64,000 nucleotides of DNA, taken from Heterorhizobium halophytocola. GTDB taxonomy: Bacteria > Pseudomonadota > Alphaproteobacteria > Rhizobiales > Rhizobiaceae. Below, piece after piece: positions 1 to 9,301 of the stretch. A model generated the notes under the pieces. That model ran no database searches, was not told the origin of the DNA, and was given only the letters and a program-made list of their open reading frames with translations. The stretch spans positions 248,001-312,000 of the forward strand of contig NZ_JAGGJU010000004.1 of the NCBI RefSeq assembly GCF_017873095.1, given 5' to 3'. A program made the position numbers and the translations under genes. Position 1 is the stretch's first letter, and every line of letters starts with the position of its first letter.

Positions 1-1
1 C

Positions 2-1531
2 AATGCCAAGCTGATCGGCCAGAGCGGCAAGGGCAAGACCGATGCAAATGGCTATGCCTATCGTGACGCGCTGGTGCAGCTTGGCCGTGCCGGCGGCGGT
101 TCGACCGAGTTCATAGGTCCCAAGCCCGGCCATGATCCCAACGACTACAGCTTTCCCAAGGCGGCCTATGCCAAGGCTTTCGAACCCTGGCAGATCGTCG
201 TGGTCACCGGCCTCTATACCGATGACCTGAAGGCCGACATCTGGGCTGCGACGCTGCGCACGATCGGCACGGCCCTTGTCATCGTCCTGTTTGCCGTGGG
301 CGCGGCCCTGCTTGTCATTCGCGGTATCACCAGGCCGCTGAAGAACATCCACAAGGCCCTCGAAGCCGTCGCCGACGAAGATGTCGACATGGCCATTCCG
401 CATACCGACATGGGCAATGAAGTCGGCATGATGGCCAAGGCGACGATGGCGCTGCAGCAGAAGGTGCGCGAGCGCCACGCCATGGCCGATCGCCAGAAGG
501 ACCAGCAGAAGCAGATCGACAACGAGCGCCAGCAGAATGTCGACATGCAGCGCGCGGAAGCAGAAACCCAGGCGCATGTGGTCTCCACCATCGGCAATGC
601 GCTGGTGGAACTGGCCAAGGGCGACCTGACGGTACGCTGCGCCGATCTCGGCCCGAAATATGCCGGCCTGCGCCAGAATTTCGACGAGGCCATGGAGCGC
701 CTGGAACAGGCCATGGGCCGGGTTCGCCTGAAGGGCAACGATATCGGCACGAGCAAGGAAGAAATCCGCCGCGCCTCGAACGAACTGGCCCAGCGCACCG
801 AGCGCCAGGCTGCCAACCTGGAAGAGACATCCGCCGCTCTCGACGAGCTGTCGGTGGCCGTGCGCCAGACGGCGGAAGGCGCCCGGGAAGCCGCAAGCCG
901 GGTCACCTCCGTGCGCAGCGAAGCCCAGAAGAGCGACAGCATCGTCGCCCAGGCGATCCTCGCCATGACCGGGATCGAGCAATCCTCCAGCGACATCACC
1001 AAGATCATCAGCGTGATCGACGAAATCGCCTTCCAGACCAATCTTCTGGCGCTCAATGCCGGCGTCGAGGCGGCCCGCGCCGGGGAAAGCGGCAAGGGCT
1101 TTGCCGTCGTTGCCCAGGAAGTGCGCGAACTTGCCCAGCGCTCGGGCAATGCGGCCAAGGAGATCCGCGAAAAGATCTCCCAGTCGTCGGCACAGGTGGA
1201 TTCCGGCGTTCACATGGTGACCGAGGCCGGCGAGGCACTGAAGCGCATCTCCAACCAGATCGACAGCGCCAATTCGGTCGTGTCGCAAATCGCCCACCGG
1301 GCCGAGGAACAGGACACGACGCTGCGCTCGATCACCACATCGATCAACCAGCTGGACACCGCCACGCAGCAGAACGCCGCGATGGCCGAAGAGACGACCG
1401 CTTCGGCGGAAGTGCTGGCCAACGACACCGGCGACCTGCTGGACCTGATCCAGACCTTCAAGGTGAATACCGCCAAGGCCAGAAGCCCGATGGCCGGTTA
1501 TCGGGCCGACCCGATGCGCAAGGCTGGCTGA
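2..1531 (+). CDS. Methyl-accepting chemotaxis protein, 5'-truncated by window edge
   Basis: This is a transmembrane chemoreceptor that senses a ligand outside the cell and signals to CheA/CheW. The frame is already open at base 2, so the start lies upstream of the window. The visible part begins in the end of a Cache-type sensor domain, followed by a hydrophobic segment at about 265-320, a HAMP domain with the phrase [11 protein letters not shown], a long linker, and the signalling domain with the conserved tip [18 protein letters not shown]. It ends in RKAG without a CheR-tethering pentapeptide. It is a close paralogue of the next gene, from which it is separated by a strong terminator. The family call is sure; the ligand is unknown. 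Confidence 0.95.
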   Translation, partial: NAKLIGQSGKGKTDANGYAYRDALVQLGRAGGGSTEFIGPKPGHDPNDYSFPKAAYAKAFEPWQIVVVTGLYTDDLKADIWAATLRTIGTALVIVLFAVGAALLVIRGITRPLKNIHKALEAVADEDVDMAIPHTDMGNEVGMMAKATMALQQKVRERHAMADRQKDQQKQIDNERQQNVDMQRAEAETQAHVVSTIGNALVELAKGDLTVRCADLGPKYAGLRQNFDEAMERLEQAMGRVRLKGNDIGTSKEEIRRASNELAQRTERQAANLEETSAALDELSVAVRQTAEGAREAASRVTSVRSEAQKSDSIVAQAILAMTGIEQSSSDITKIISVIDEIAFQTNLLALNAGVEAARAGESGKGFAVVAQEVRELAQRSGNAAKEIREKISQSSAQVDSGVHMVTEAGEALKRISNQIDSANSVVSQIAHRAEEQDTTLRSITTSINQLDTATQQNAAMAEETTASAEVLANDTGDLLDLIQTFKVNTAKARSPMAGYRADPMRKAG

Positions 1532-1550
1532 TCAGCACCGACATCTGCCG

Positions 1551-1595
1551 AAACGACAATGGCCGCCGCGGTTTCCGCGGCGGCCATTGTCGTTT
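1551..1595 (+). terminator. Perfect 21-bp hairpin terminator after the first chemoreceptor
   Basis: A perfect inverted repeat has arms at 1551-1571 and 1575-1595 with a 3-nt loop (ttt). The left arm starts with AAA and the right arm ends in TTT. It lies 20 bp after the stop codon of the first chemoreceptor and probably ends its transcript. Confidence 0.85.
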
Positions 1596-1832
1596 GGCGT
1601 GTTGCGCCTCGGCAGCGTCGTGCATCAAGGTCCGCCGAAGGCATCAATAGTTACCTTATTGTATGCAATATTATCAATTTGTTCGTCATTGATACGTACC
1701 GTTTGCAATATTCTGAGGATCGCTGAGGGCAATGAGCAGCCGGAGGCCCCACGCATGTCATGGAACTGCGCCCGATGATCGGCCGCATCTCCCTCCTCCG
1801 GACCCTTTCGTTTTGCCACCGAGGCCTCCACG
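1596..1832 (+). other. Intergenic region between the two chemoreceptors
   Basis: This gap holds no convincing gene. The part around 1640-1730 is clearly more AT-rich than its surroundings and probably carries the promoter of the second chemoreceptor, but I cannot place -35 and -10 boxes with confidence. A GAGG Shine-Dalgarno motif lies 8 nt before the ATG at 1833. Confidence 0.5.
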
Positions 1833-3665
1833 ATGAAAAATTTGAAGATTTCCCGCCAGCTGTTCATGCTGGTGACCGGGCTGGTGATCGCCGCTGCGGG
1901 CATCATCTATTACCAGATCCACGTTTCCACCAATGCGATCTATGCCGAGCGCTATGCCATGCTGCGACAGCAGGTCGAGGCGGCCACCTCCATCATGCAG
2001 ACCTTCTACGACCGCCAGACGTCGGGCGAACTTACCGAGGAGGAAGCCAAGGCGCGGGCCTTCGACACGATCACACGGATCCGCTTCGGGCAGGACAATT
2101 ACCTCTTTGCCTATGACTACGATGTTATCATGCGCATCAATCCCAATCCCAAGAAGCTGGGAACGAGCGGCAAGGGCAAGCCCGACGATGTCGGGCACAT
2201 GTTCCGCGACGAGCTCGTTTCCGTCGGCAGGTCCGGCGGTGGCATCGTCAACTATTACAGCTCGGTCAAGCCGAACGAACCGGATGGCGCCTATCTGAAG
2301 AGCTCCTATGCCAAGGCCTTCGAGCCCTGGGGACTGGTTCTGTCGACCGGTGTCTATATCGACGATCTCCAGGCCCAGATCCGCGGCATGTTCCTGAGCG
2401 CGATCGGCATAGGTGCCGTTGTCCTCATGGCAGCGCTGGCGTCTGCCTGGTTCGTCATCCGCGGCATCACGCAGCCGCTGAAGAACATCCACGATTCGCT
2501 CGAGGCCGTGGCCGATGAGAATGTCGACATCACCATCCCGCATACCGACATGAGCAACGAAGTCGGGATGATGGCCAAGGCGACCCAGGCGCTGCAGGAG
2601 AAAGTGCGCGAGCGCCAGACGATGGCGCAGCAGCAGAAGCAGCAACAGCGACAGCTTGACGACGAGCGCCAGCACAGCGCCGATATCCAGCGCACGGAAG
2701 CCGAGACCCAGGCCCATGTCGTGGCCACCATCGGCAACGCGCTCGAAAGTCTTGCCGACGGCAATCTCAGCATCCGCTGCGCCGATCTCGGCAGTCAGTA
2801 TGCGGGCCTGCGCGACAACTTCAACGAGGCCATGGATCGGCTGGAAGCCGCCATGGGGCGGGTCAAGGCCAAGGGTGGCGATATCGGCGCCTCGAAGGAC
2901 GAGATCCGCCGCGTTGCCGCCGATCTGTCGGAACGCACCGAACGCCAGGCGGCAAGCCTGGAGGAAACCTCGGCGGCCCTCGACGAACTGGCCGTCGCGG
3001 TTCGCCAGACCGCCGAAGGCGCCCAGGAAGCGGCCATAAAGGTCAACAGCGCCTCGTCGGAGGCCACCCGCTCCGACAGTGTCGTGGCCGAAGCCATGGC
3101 CGCAATGAGCGGCATCGAGCAGTCTTCGCAGCAGATTGCCAGCATCATCGACGTGATCGAGGACATCGCCTTCCAGACCAATCTTCTGGCGCTCAATGCC
3201 GGGGTGGAAGCGGCCCGCGCCGGCGAAAGCGGCAAGGGTTTTGCCGTGGTCGCCCAGGAGGTGCGTGAACTCGCCCAGCGTTCGGCCAATGCCGCCAAGG
3301 AGATCAAGGACAAGATCTCGCAGTCCTCGCTGCAGGTCGGCAATGGCGTCGGCCTGGTCGGCCAGGCAGGTGATGCGCTGAAGAAGATCTCCGAGCAGAT
3401 CAAGCAGGCCAACGAATACGTCAACAAGATCGCGCATTCGGCCGTCGAGCAGGACACCACGCTCCGCGCGATCGCCTCCTCCGTCAACCAGCTGGATTCG
3501 GCGACCCAGCAGAATGCGGCGATGGCCGAGGAAAGCACGGCGGCCGCCGAAACGCTGGCAGCCGATACCGAACAGCTGCTCGACCTGATCCGCGGCTTCA
3601 ACCTCTCCGACGATGACAGCGAAACGCTGCATGCCATGGCCGAGACGATGCGCAAGGCCGGCTGA
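1833..3665 (+). CDS. Methyl-accepting chemotaxis protein with single Cache sensor
   Basis: This is a full-length 610-residue chemoreceptor. An N-terminal membrane segment (about residues 10-30) is followed by a periplasmic single-Cache-like domain (about 35-185), a second membrane segment (about 188-212), HAMP, a glutamine-rich linker, and the cytoplasmic signalling domain with the tip [18 protein letters not shown]. The C terminus is RKAG, as in the upstream paralogue. The start is supported by a GAGG Shine-Dalgarno site. Large stretches are near-identical to the preceding gene, so the pair arose by tandem duplication. Each gene has its own terminator, so they may be expressed independently. 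The ligand cannot be inferred; Cache domains of this type often bind small organic acids. Confidence 0.95.
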   Translation: MKNLKISRQLFMLVTGLVIAAAGIIYYQIHVSTNAIYAERYAMLRQQVEAATSIMQTFYDRQTSGELTEEEAKARAFDTITRIRFGQDNYLFAYDYDVIMRINPNPKKLGTSGKGKPDDVGHMFRDELVSVGRSGGGIVNYYSSVKPNEPDGAYLKSSYAKAFEPWGLVLSTGVYIDDLQAQIRGMFLSAIGIGAVVLMAALASAWFVIRGITQPLKNIHDSLEAVADENVDITIPHTDMSNEVGMMAKATQALQEKVRERQTMAQQQKQQQRQLDDERQHSADIQRTEAETQAHVVATIGNALESLADGNLSIRCADLGSQYAGLRDNFNEAMDRLEAAMGRVKAKGGDIGASKDEIRRVAADLSERTERQAASLEETSAALDELAVAVRQTAEGAQEAAIKVNSASSEATRSDSVVAEAMAAMSGIEQSSQQIASIIDVIEDIAFQTNLLALNAGVEAARAGESGKGFAVVAQEVRELAQRSANAAKEIKDKISQSSLQVGNGVGLVGQAGDALKKISEQIKQANEYVNKIAHSAVEQDTTLRAIASSVNQLDSATQQNAAMAEESTAAAETLAADTEQLLDLIRGFNLSDDDSETLHAMAETMRKAG

Positions 3666-3689
3666 GACGGACTGCCGTTCGACCCATCG

Positions 3690-3715
3690 AAGGCCGCCGG
3701 TCACCCGGCGGCCTT
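3690..3715 (+). terminator. Intrinsic terminator after second chemoreceptor
   Basis: An 11-bp perfect stem (3690-3700 with 3705-3715) has a TCAC loop and is followed by TTGTCGTT. It starts 24 bp after the chemoreceptor stop and also faces the end of the minus-strand DUF523 gene. Confidence 0.8.
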
Positions 3716-3755
3716 TGTCGTTCAAGCGATCAGTGCAATTGCGCCGGCCTGTCTG

Positions 3756-4244
3756 TCATTGCGGCAGAAGCGCCTCGAGCTGCGCGATCTCGCGATCGGA
3801 AAAGACCGCGACGCCCGCCCGGCGCAGCAGCGCGGCGGTGACGCCCTCGCCTGCGTGTGTCCCGCCGGAAAAGCGGCCATCATAAAGGAAGCCGGATCCG
3901 CAGGAGAGACTGCCGTCGATCAGCAGCGCAAAGGGGCAGCCTTGCGCCTTGGCATAGGCAACGGCCTGCTCGGCGCCTGCGATGAATGCCGCGGTGACAT
4001 CGCCGCCGGTCACCTCGATCACCCGCCCACGCCCCGAAAGCACGTCCTCGCCGGACAGGCCACCCTCGATCTCGGCCGGCGGACGCGGCGTCGGCAGACC
4101 GCCGGCCTGTTCGGGACAGAAGCCGACCAGCCGCCCTTGCGCCTTCCACCTGGCAATCGCCGGATGGTCGAGCGGCTTGCCCTTGCCGTCATAGCGGACA
4201 GGGCGGCCGAGGAGACAGGCGCTGATCAGGATTTTTGCCGACAT
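3756..4244 (-). CDS. DUF523 (YbbK-like) protein
   Basis: This 162-residue soluble protein belongs to the DUF523 family. The family signature is visible at the N terminus, with ISACLLG followed by VRYDGKGKP. Conserved Cys and Gly residues follow (GFCPEQAGGLPTPRPPAEI, and SLSCGSGFLYDG in the second half). The length is typical for the stand-alone family. The function is not established; the conserved cysteines suggest metal or thiol chemistry, but that is inference. It points the same way as the downstream cupin, membrane protein and glyS genes. Confidence 0.85.
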   Translation of the reverse strand: MSAKILISACLLGRPVRYDGKGKPLDHPAIARWKAQGRLVGFCPEQAGGLPTPRPPAEIEGGLSGEDVLSGRGRVIEVTGGDVTAAFIAGAEQAVAYAKAQGCPFALLIDGSLSCGSGFLYDGRFSGGTHAGEGVTAALLRRAGVAVFSDREIAQLEALLPQ

Positions 4245-4286
4245 GGCCGCAGGATAGAACTGCGCCTGCCGCGAGGCAATCGCCGT

Positions 4287-4667
4287 TCAGATCCAGATGT
4301 CGTTCTCAGCGGTGCGCTCGCCGCCCTCCGCACCGGTATTCAGCGTGCCCTTGGGTTCGATCAGGATCATGCTGACGACGTCCTGCGTATGCGGCCTGTG
4401 GCGCACGCCTTTCGGCACGACATGCATTTCGCCCGGGCCGATCGTCACCGTGCCATCCGGCATGTCGATGAACAAGGTGCCCTCCAGCACGATAAAGGCT
4501 TCATCGGTCTCGGGATGGTCGTGCCAGATGAAGTCCCCTTCGATCTTGACGATCTTGAGCTGGTAATCATTGAGCTCGGCCATCACCCGCGGCTGCCAGC
4601 GATCGGTGATCTGCGACAGCTTGTCGGCAAAATTGATGGCGGTATGGGTGCGGGTCTGTTCGGTCAT
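4287..4667 (-). CDS. Cupin-domain protein
   Basis: This small single-domain cupin has 126 residues. The first cupin motif is visible as WHDHPETDEAFIVLEG, with the two His and the Glu that normally hold a metal. The second motif is GPGEMHVVPKGVRHRP. Such small cupins act as isomerases, dioxygenases or sugar-binding proteins, and nothing here points to a substrate. A GGAGGCC Shine-Dalgarno sequence precedes the start. It is separated by only 42 bp from the DUF523 gene and could be co-transcribed with it. Confidence 0.85.
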   Translation of the reverse strand: MTEQTRTHTAINFADKLSQITDRWQPRVMAELNDYQLKIVKIEGDFIWHDHPETDEAFIVLEGTLFIDMPDGTVTIGPGEMHVVPKGVRHRPHTQDVVSMILIEPKGTLNTGAEGGERTAENDIWI

Positions 4668-4743
4668 CAGGGCCTCCTAGGCTTATCGGGAACCTCCCTA
4701 TGACCCGCCTGCCCTTTCGTCTTGAACGTTCGTGAAACGCAAA

Positions 4744-4765
4744 GAGCCCGGACATGGCCGGGCTC
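4744..4765 (-). terminator. Intrinsic terminator for the glyS/membrane protein unit
   Basis: An 8-bp GC-rich stem (4744-4751 with 4758-4765) is followed on the minus strand by TTTGCGTTT. It lies just downstream of the small membrane protein gene that ends at 4809. Confidence 0.65.
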
Positions 4766-4808
4766 AGTTGTCATCGCCTAGCGCTTGCCGGCGAATCGGT
4801 CCCAGACT

Positions 4809-5225
4809 TCAGACGGTGGTGTCGACCGAAATATTATCGTGCCGTTGCAGCAAAGCCTTTCGCTCGGCCAACATCCAGATCCCGAAAATAACAGTCAAGC
4901 ATAGGAACAGCATCATGAGCCAGCCGTGAACCATGCCGGTTCGGCCGGAAAAATAGGACCCGAGGTCCTTCATCAGCAGGACATTCATGTCGTTTCTGCC
5001 CCGCGCGCTGCGATTATATTTGCCCCAGAAACCTTTATCCTCGGGCGTTTTTTCTTGTGCTTCGGTCAACGGATAGCGGAAATATCCCCATATAATCCTG
5101 ATGAACAAAGCCGCGAAGCTGCACCACAAACCGACAAACGATAAGAGGCAGAGGTGCCCGACGGGCGTCTCTATCGAAAACTTGCGGGCGCCTGAGACGA
5201 CGAGAACGATCCCGGGGCCGTCCAT
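4809..5225 (-). CDS. Small two-span membrane protein, unknown function
   Basis: I do not recognise a family. The 138-residue product has two clear hydrophobic segments, one at about residues 22-48 (HLCLLSFVGLWCSFAALFIR) and one at about 100-118 (WLMMLFLCLTVIFGIWMLA). They are joined by a charged loop that may face the cytoplasm. It starts 4 bp after the glyS stop codon and is followed by a terminator, so it is probably translated from the glyS transcript. Its base composition is somewhat less GC-rich than its neighbours. It may be an accessory gene or a lineage-specific membrane protein. Confidence 0.6.
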   Translation of the reverse strand: MDGPGIVLVVSGARKFSIETPVGHLCLLSFVGLWCSFAALFIRIIWGYFRYPLTEAQEKTPEDKGFWGKYNRSARGRNDMNVLLMKDLGSYFSGRTGMVHGWLMMLFLCLTVIFGIWMLAERKALLQRHDNISVDTTV

Positions 5226-5229
5226 ACCG

Positions 5230-7383
5230 CTACCCCGTGATCTTCGAGAAGTCGGCGACGGTGCCGGTCGCCTCGCGTATCGCCTTCAGCAGGGCCAAGC
5301 GGTTGGCCCGGACAGCGGCGTCCTCGTCGTTGACCAGAACGTCGTCAAAGAAGGTGTCGACCGGCGCGCGCAGGGTCGAGAGTGCCTGCATGGCCGAGCG
5401 GAAGTCCTCCGTGGCGACCGCGGCAGCGGCCGTTTCGCTGGCGGAGCGGATCGCGGCGGACAAGGCCTTTTCCGCATCGAGCTTCAGCAACTCCTCCGAC
5501 ACGCCGTCGGCGATGACCGTGCCCTTCTTTTCTTCCGCCGCCAGAAGCTGCGTGGCGCGCTTGGTGCCGGCCAGCAGGTTGAGGCCGTCCTCCGAGGTGA
5601 TGAAGGCGGTCAGGGCTTCCGCCTTGCGCGCGATCATCAGGAGATCGTCCGCCTCCGGCGTCAGCACCGCGTCGATGATGTCGTGACGGGCGCCCTGATC
5701 GCGCAGATAGACTTTCAGGCGGTCGTGGAAGAAGGAGAGGAGATCCAGGTCCTTGACGACCGTCAACAGCGGCAGGCGGATGCCTTTCTCCAGGATCATG
5801 CGGACAACGCCGAGCGCCGCCCGGCGCAGGGCATAGGGATCCTTCGAGCCGGTCGGCTTTTCGTCGATCGCCCAGAAGCCGACCAGCGTGTCGAGCTTGT
5901 CGGCGAGCGCGACCGTCAGACCGACGGCGTCTTCGGCTAAGCGGTCGGACGGGCCCTGCGGCTTGTAGTGATCCTCGATGGCTGCGGCGACCGAGGCATC
6001 CTCGCCCTGCAGGACGGCATATTTGCGGCCCATCAGGCCCTGCAGCTCGGGGAATTCGCCGACGGCTTCGGTGCGCAGGTCAGCCTTGGCCAGCACCACG
6101 GCGCGATCGACGAGCGTCGCATCGGCGCCGACGATCGGGGCAAGCGTGCCGGCGAGTTCGCGGATGCGGGCGACACGCGCACCCTGCGTGCCGAGCTTGG
6201 CATGGAAGGTGACATTCAGCGCGTCGAGCTTGGCCATGCGCTGGTCGAGCGGCTTTTTCAAGTCGAGACCGAATTTTTCGGCCGAGGCGGTGAGATCGCC
6301 GAGATCCGGCAGGTCGCCCTGGTCGCGCTTCCAGAAATGCAGGGCATCCGAAAGGCGGGCGCGCACGACCTTGCCGTTTCCGTGCATGATTTCCTTGCCG
6401 CCGTCCTTGGCCTCGATGTTGGAGACCAGGACGAAGTGGTTCGACAGCCTGTCGGGCTCGCCCTGCGGACGGGTGACGAAGCATTTCTGGTTGGTCTTGA
6501 TCGTCAGCCGGATGATCTCAGGCGGGATCGTCAGGAAGTCGGGCTCGAAGGTACCGAGCAGCACGTTCGGATATTCGACCAGGCCCGCGACCTCTTCCAG
6601 CAGGCCCTCATCCTCGACCAGATCGAGGCCATTGGCGAAAGCGAGGTTCTTGGCTTCCTGGTCGATGATCTGCTTGCGGCGGTCGGCATCGAGCACGACC
6701 TTCGCCTTTTCCAGGCTGTCGACATAGTCGTCGAAGCGGCGAACCTTGATCGCGTCCGGCGCGTGGAAGCGGTGGCCATAGGTGATGTTGGACGCGGTGA
6801 TGCCGTCGACCTCGAAGGGGATGACCTGGGTCTCGTCATGGTCGGTGCCGAAGGTGCAGACGATCGTCTGCAGCGGGCGCACCCAGCGCATCGCCTCGGT
6901 GCCGCGGCCCTCGATGCCGCCATAGCTGGAGCCCCTCGGCATGGAGGCGGCGCCCGAGCGCATCGACTTCGGCCAGGGGAAGGTGCGGATGATGCCGGGC
7001 ATCACGTCGGCAACGATCTGCTCGGCTGCGCGACCGGGCTTTTCGATCAGCGCAACGTAGAAGTCACCCTTTTTCGGATCGGTCTGGACGATGGCCTGCG
7101 AGATATCGGAGAGGCCGGCCCCGCGCAAAAAGCCCTCGATCGCCTTTTCCGGCGCGTCGGTGCGGGGTCCCTTGCGCTCTTCCTTGACGTCGGCCGAGCG
7201 GGCCGTCAGGCCGCGAATGTCGAGCGTCAGGCGGCGCGGCGTCCAGTATTCGCGCGCGCCCTCATAGGTCAGACCCGCGTCAACCAACGCATCGGTGACG
7301 AGCTTCTTCAGATCGCCGGCCGCCTTGCGCTGCATGCTGGCGGGAATTTCCTCGGAGCGGAGTTCGAGCAGAAGATCGGGCAT
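5230..7383 (-). CDS. glyS: Glycine--tRNA ligase beta subunit
   Basis: This is the beta subunit of the bacterial alpha2-beta2 glycyl-tRNA synthetase. It is needed for tRNA binding and glycine charging in the cytoplasm. The 717-residue product opens with the family signature [16 protein letters not shown]. It contains the typical stretches [13 protein letters not shown] and [20 protein letters not shown], and ends in the anticodon-binding DALR-like region ([20 protein letters not shown]). The frame remains open for 20 more codons upstream, but the family begins at this ATG. The partner gene glyQ is not adjacent; it lies about 7.7 kb away at 15119-16075 on the same strand. Confidence 0.97.
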   Translation of the reverse strand: MPDLLLELRSEEIPASMQRKAAGDLKKLVTDALVDAGLTYEGAREYWTPRRLTLDIRGLTARSADVKEERKGPRTDAPEKAIEGFLRGAGLSDISQAIVQTDPKKGDFYVALIEKPGRAAEQIVADVMPGIIRTFPWPKSMRSGAASMPRGSSYGGIEGRGTEAMRWVRPLQTIVCTFGTDHDETQVIPFEVDGITASNITYGHRFHAPDAIKVRRFDDYVDSLEKAKVVLDADRRKQIIDQEAKNLAFANGLDLVEDEGLLEEVAGLVEYPNVLLGTFEPDFLTIPPEIIRLTIKTNQKCFVTRPQGEPDRLSNHFVLVSNIEAKDGGKEIMHGNGKVVRARLSDALHFWKRDQGDLPDLGDLTASAEKFGLDLKKPLDQRMAKLDALNVTFHAKLGTQGARVARIRELAGTLAPIVGADATLVDRAVVLAKADLRTEAVGEFPELQGLMGRKYAVLQGEDASVAAAIEDHYKPQGPSDRLAEDAVGLTVALADKLDTLVGFWAIDEKPTGSKDPYALRRAALGVVRMILEKGIRLPLLTVVKDLDLLSFFHDRLKVYLRDQGARHDIIDAVLTPEADDLLMIARKAEALTAFITSEDGLNLLAGTKRATQLLAAEEKKGTVIADGVSEELLKLDAEKALSAAIRSASETAAAAVATEDFRSAMQALSTLRAPVDTFFDDVLVNDEDAAVRANRLALLKAIREATGTVADFSKITG

Positions 7384-7647
7384 GGGACACGCACACTTTT
7401 CAAGGGGATTGATCAGGTGTCGCGGACTTAGCAAGCCCGGCACAAAAAGTCATCCGTTGATCCGCGCAAAAAAGCCATGACGTTTGCCGGCATTCGCTGG
7501 CGTTTTGGTCGATATTCTCCTCGCAGACAGGGATGGGCTAGCCATATCGGGCCACCAGCCTCCCCCCTTTTCCGCCACGGCCGCCCTCCTGATGAGGCGT
7601 CGGTTTCCCGATGCGGCGGACTTTTCATTATCCGATCTTGCTGATAT

Positions 7648-7662
7648 GTTCGCCTTACGTTC
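7648..7662 (+). promoter_or_regulatory. LexA (SOS) box of dinB
   Basis: The sequence GTTC at 7648-7651 is followed after exactly seven bases by GTTC at 7659-7662. This is the direct-repeat SOS box GTTC-N7-GTTC known for alphaproteobacterial LexA. It lies 50 bp before the dinB ATG at 7712. The rest of the 7384-7711 gap between glyS and dinB shows no convincing gene. The box is directly visible; LexA control is inferred. Confidence 0.8.
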
Positions 7663-7711
7663 CGCACATCGACGGGACGAAGCACGCATAAGCGGGACTG
7701 ACGCATTGACC

Positions 7712-8839
7712 ATGACTGCGATGAGTACGGGCGAACGAGAACATGCAGTCGACATTCCGCCTGCAGCCGCCCGCGTTCGCAAGATCATCCATGTGGACAT
7801 GGATGCCTTTTATGCCTCCGTTGAGCAGCGTGACGATCCATCCCTCAGGGGCAAGCCGCTCGCCGTCGGCGGATCGGCGGCGCGCGGCGTAGTGGCGGCC
7901 GCAAGCTACGAGGCGCGCGCCTTCGGCGTCTACTCCGCCATGCCCTCGGTGACGGCCAAGCGCAAATGTCCGGACCTGATCTTCGTCAAGCCGCGCTTCG
8001 AGGTCTACCGCGCGGTCTCGCAGCAGATCCGCGAGATCTTTGCCGAATATACCGCGATGATCGAACCGCTGTCGCTCGACGAGGCCTATCTCGACGTCAC
8101 CGAAAACTTCAAGCAGATGGAGATCGCCACCGAAATCGCGCTGGAGATCCGGGCAAAGATCAAGCAGGTGACCGGCCTCAATGCGTCGGCGGGCATTTCC
8201 TACAACAAGTTCCTGGCCAAGATGGCGAGCGACCTCAACAAGCCGAACGGCCAAGCCGTGATCACGCCGAAGAACGGGCCGGGCTTTGTCGAGGGCCTGG
8301 CGGTGAAGAAGTTTCACGGCGTCGGGCCGGCCACCGCCGAACGGATGAAGCGGCACGGCATCGAGACGGGGCTGGACCTCAAGCAGAAATCGCTGGCCTT
8401 CCTGCAGCAGCATTTCGGCAAGTCGGGTCCCTATTTCTACGGCATTGCCCGCGGCATCGACGAGCGGCAGGTGCGGCCGGACCGGATCCGCAAATCGGTC
8501 GGCGCCGAGGACACCTTCGCCAGCGATATCGATGATCTGGCGCTTGCCACCGCCGAATTGCGGCCGCTGGCCGACAAGGTGTGGCGCTACTGCGAGGCCA
8601 ATGACATCAGCGGCAAGACGGTGACCGTGAAGATCAAATATTCGGATTTCACCCAGGCCACCCGAAGCCGGACGATGGCAGCCGTGTTTTCCAGCGCCGA
8701 GGAGCTGCTCGACATCGCCACGCTTCTGCTCGCCGGCGTCCATCCCTTCCGGCGTTCCGTGCGGCTGCTTGGCGTGACGCTCTCATCGCTGACCCGCGAG
8801 ACGGAGCAGGACAGCTCGCAACTCGACCTGCGGCTTTGA
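7712..8839 (+). CDS. dinB: DNA polymerase IV (Y-family)
   Basis: This is an error-prone Y-family polymerase for translesion synthesis. The 375-residue product shows the first catalytic motif HVDMDAFYASVEQRD, then SLDEAYLDVT with the second acidic pair, the HhH-type region KKFHGVGPATAERMKRHG, and the little-finger domain. The frame is open from 7484, but that extension covers the LexA box at 7648-7662 and has no similarity to the family, so I place the start at 7712 (the ATG at 7721 is an alternative). The LexA box suggests induction by DNA damage. It is transcribed away from glyS. Confidence 0.95.
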   Translation: MTAMSTGEREHAVDIPPAAARVRKIIHVDMDAFYASVEQRDDPSLRGKPLAVGGSAARGVVAAASYEARAFGVYSAMPSVTAKRKCPDLIFVKPRFEVYRAVSQQIREIFAEYTAMIEPLSLDEAYLDVTENFKQMEIATEIALEIRAKIKQVTGLNASAGISYNKFLAKMASDLNKPNGQAVITPKNGPGFVEGLAVKKFHGVGPATAERMKRHGIETGLDLKQKSLAFLQQHFGKSGPYFYGIARGIDERQVRPDRIRKSVGAEDTFASDIDDLALATAELRPLADKVWRYCEANDISGKTVTVKIKYSDFTQATRSRTMAAVFSSAEELLDIATLLLAGVHPFRRSVRLLGVTLSSLTRETEQDSSQLDLRL

Positions 8840-8917
8840 GTGGCCGAGGGCTGTGATCGGCATGACAGCCATGCACTCAGCGCCTGGCTGACTGAGCATT
8901 CGAGTGGGATGTAGAAA

Positions 8918-8954
8918 CGCGAAACGCCCGCTTCGAGGAAGCGGGCGTTTCGCG
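8918..8954. terminator. Bidirectional terminator between dinB and the DUF1127 gene
   Basis: A perfect 17-bp inverted repeat (8918-8934 with 8938-8954, loop GAG) lies between two convergent genes and could stop transcription from both sides. Confidence 0.8.
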
Positions 8955-8977
8955 GAAATTCAGCGTTTTGCGAGCGA

Positions 8978-9124
8978 TCAGAAATTGGTCGCGGCGCGGG
9001 CGACGCGCTCGATTTCGGACCGGTCGATACCGAGATCGCCGAGCGCGCGGTTGCTCATGCGGCCCAGTTCGTTCACGGTCTGCCGGTATTTGCGCCAGTT
9101 GTTCAGGGTACGTGCGACGTTCAT
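8978..9124 (-). CDS. DUF1127 micro-protein
   Basis: This 48-residue protein runs from MNVARTLNNWRKYRQT to ERVARAATNF. The pattern of a basic N-terminal helix followed by ELGRMSNRALGDLGIDRSEI is the DUF1127 signature (arginine-rich small proteins, related to YjiS). Members in Agrobacterium have been linked to RNA binding and to phosphate and carbon metabolism; which role applies here is unknown. A good Shine-Dalgarno site (AGGGGA, 7 nt spacing) precedes the ATG. The gene is followed by a strong terminator and is clearly monocistronic. Confidence 0.9.
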   Translation of the reverse strand: MNVARTLNNWRKYRQTVNELGRMSNRALGDLGIDRSEIERVARAATNF

Positions 9125-9301
9125 GATGATCCCCTTTCTGAGGTTCCGTTTGACGTCAGCAGCCTTGCTCGGCCCCGGCGTCGTTTGATGAGGGCAACCT
9201 ACGCCTCCCGACCGCGTGGCAAAAGCGCCAATGCCTCAGGCCAGTCATGCGCTGGGCGCAAAGGTGGGGCATTCGCACGCCAAAATTTGGGCACATGCGG
9301 C

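Noticed and set aside
1758-3725. A 655-codon open frame on the minus strand antisense to the second chemoreceptor
   Set aside because: It mirrors the codon pattern of the chemoreceptor and has no domain or ribosome site of its own.
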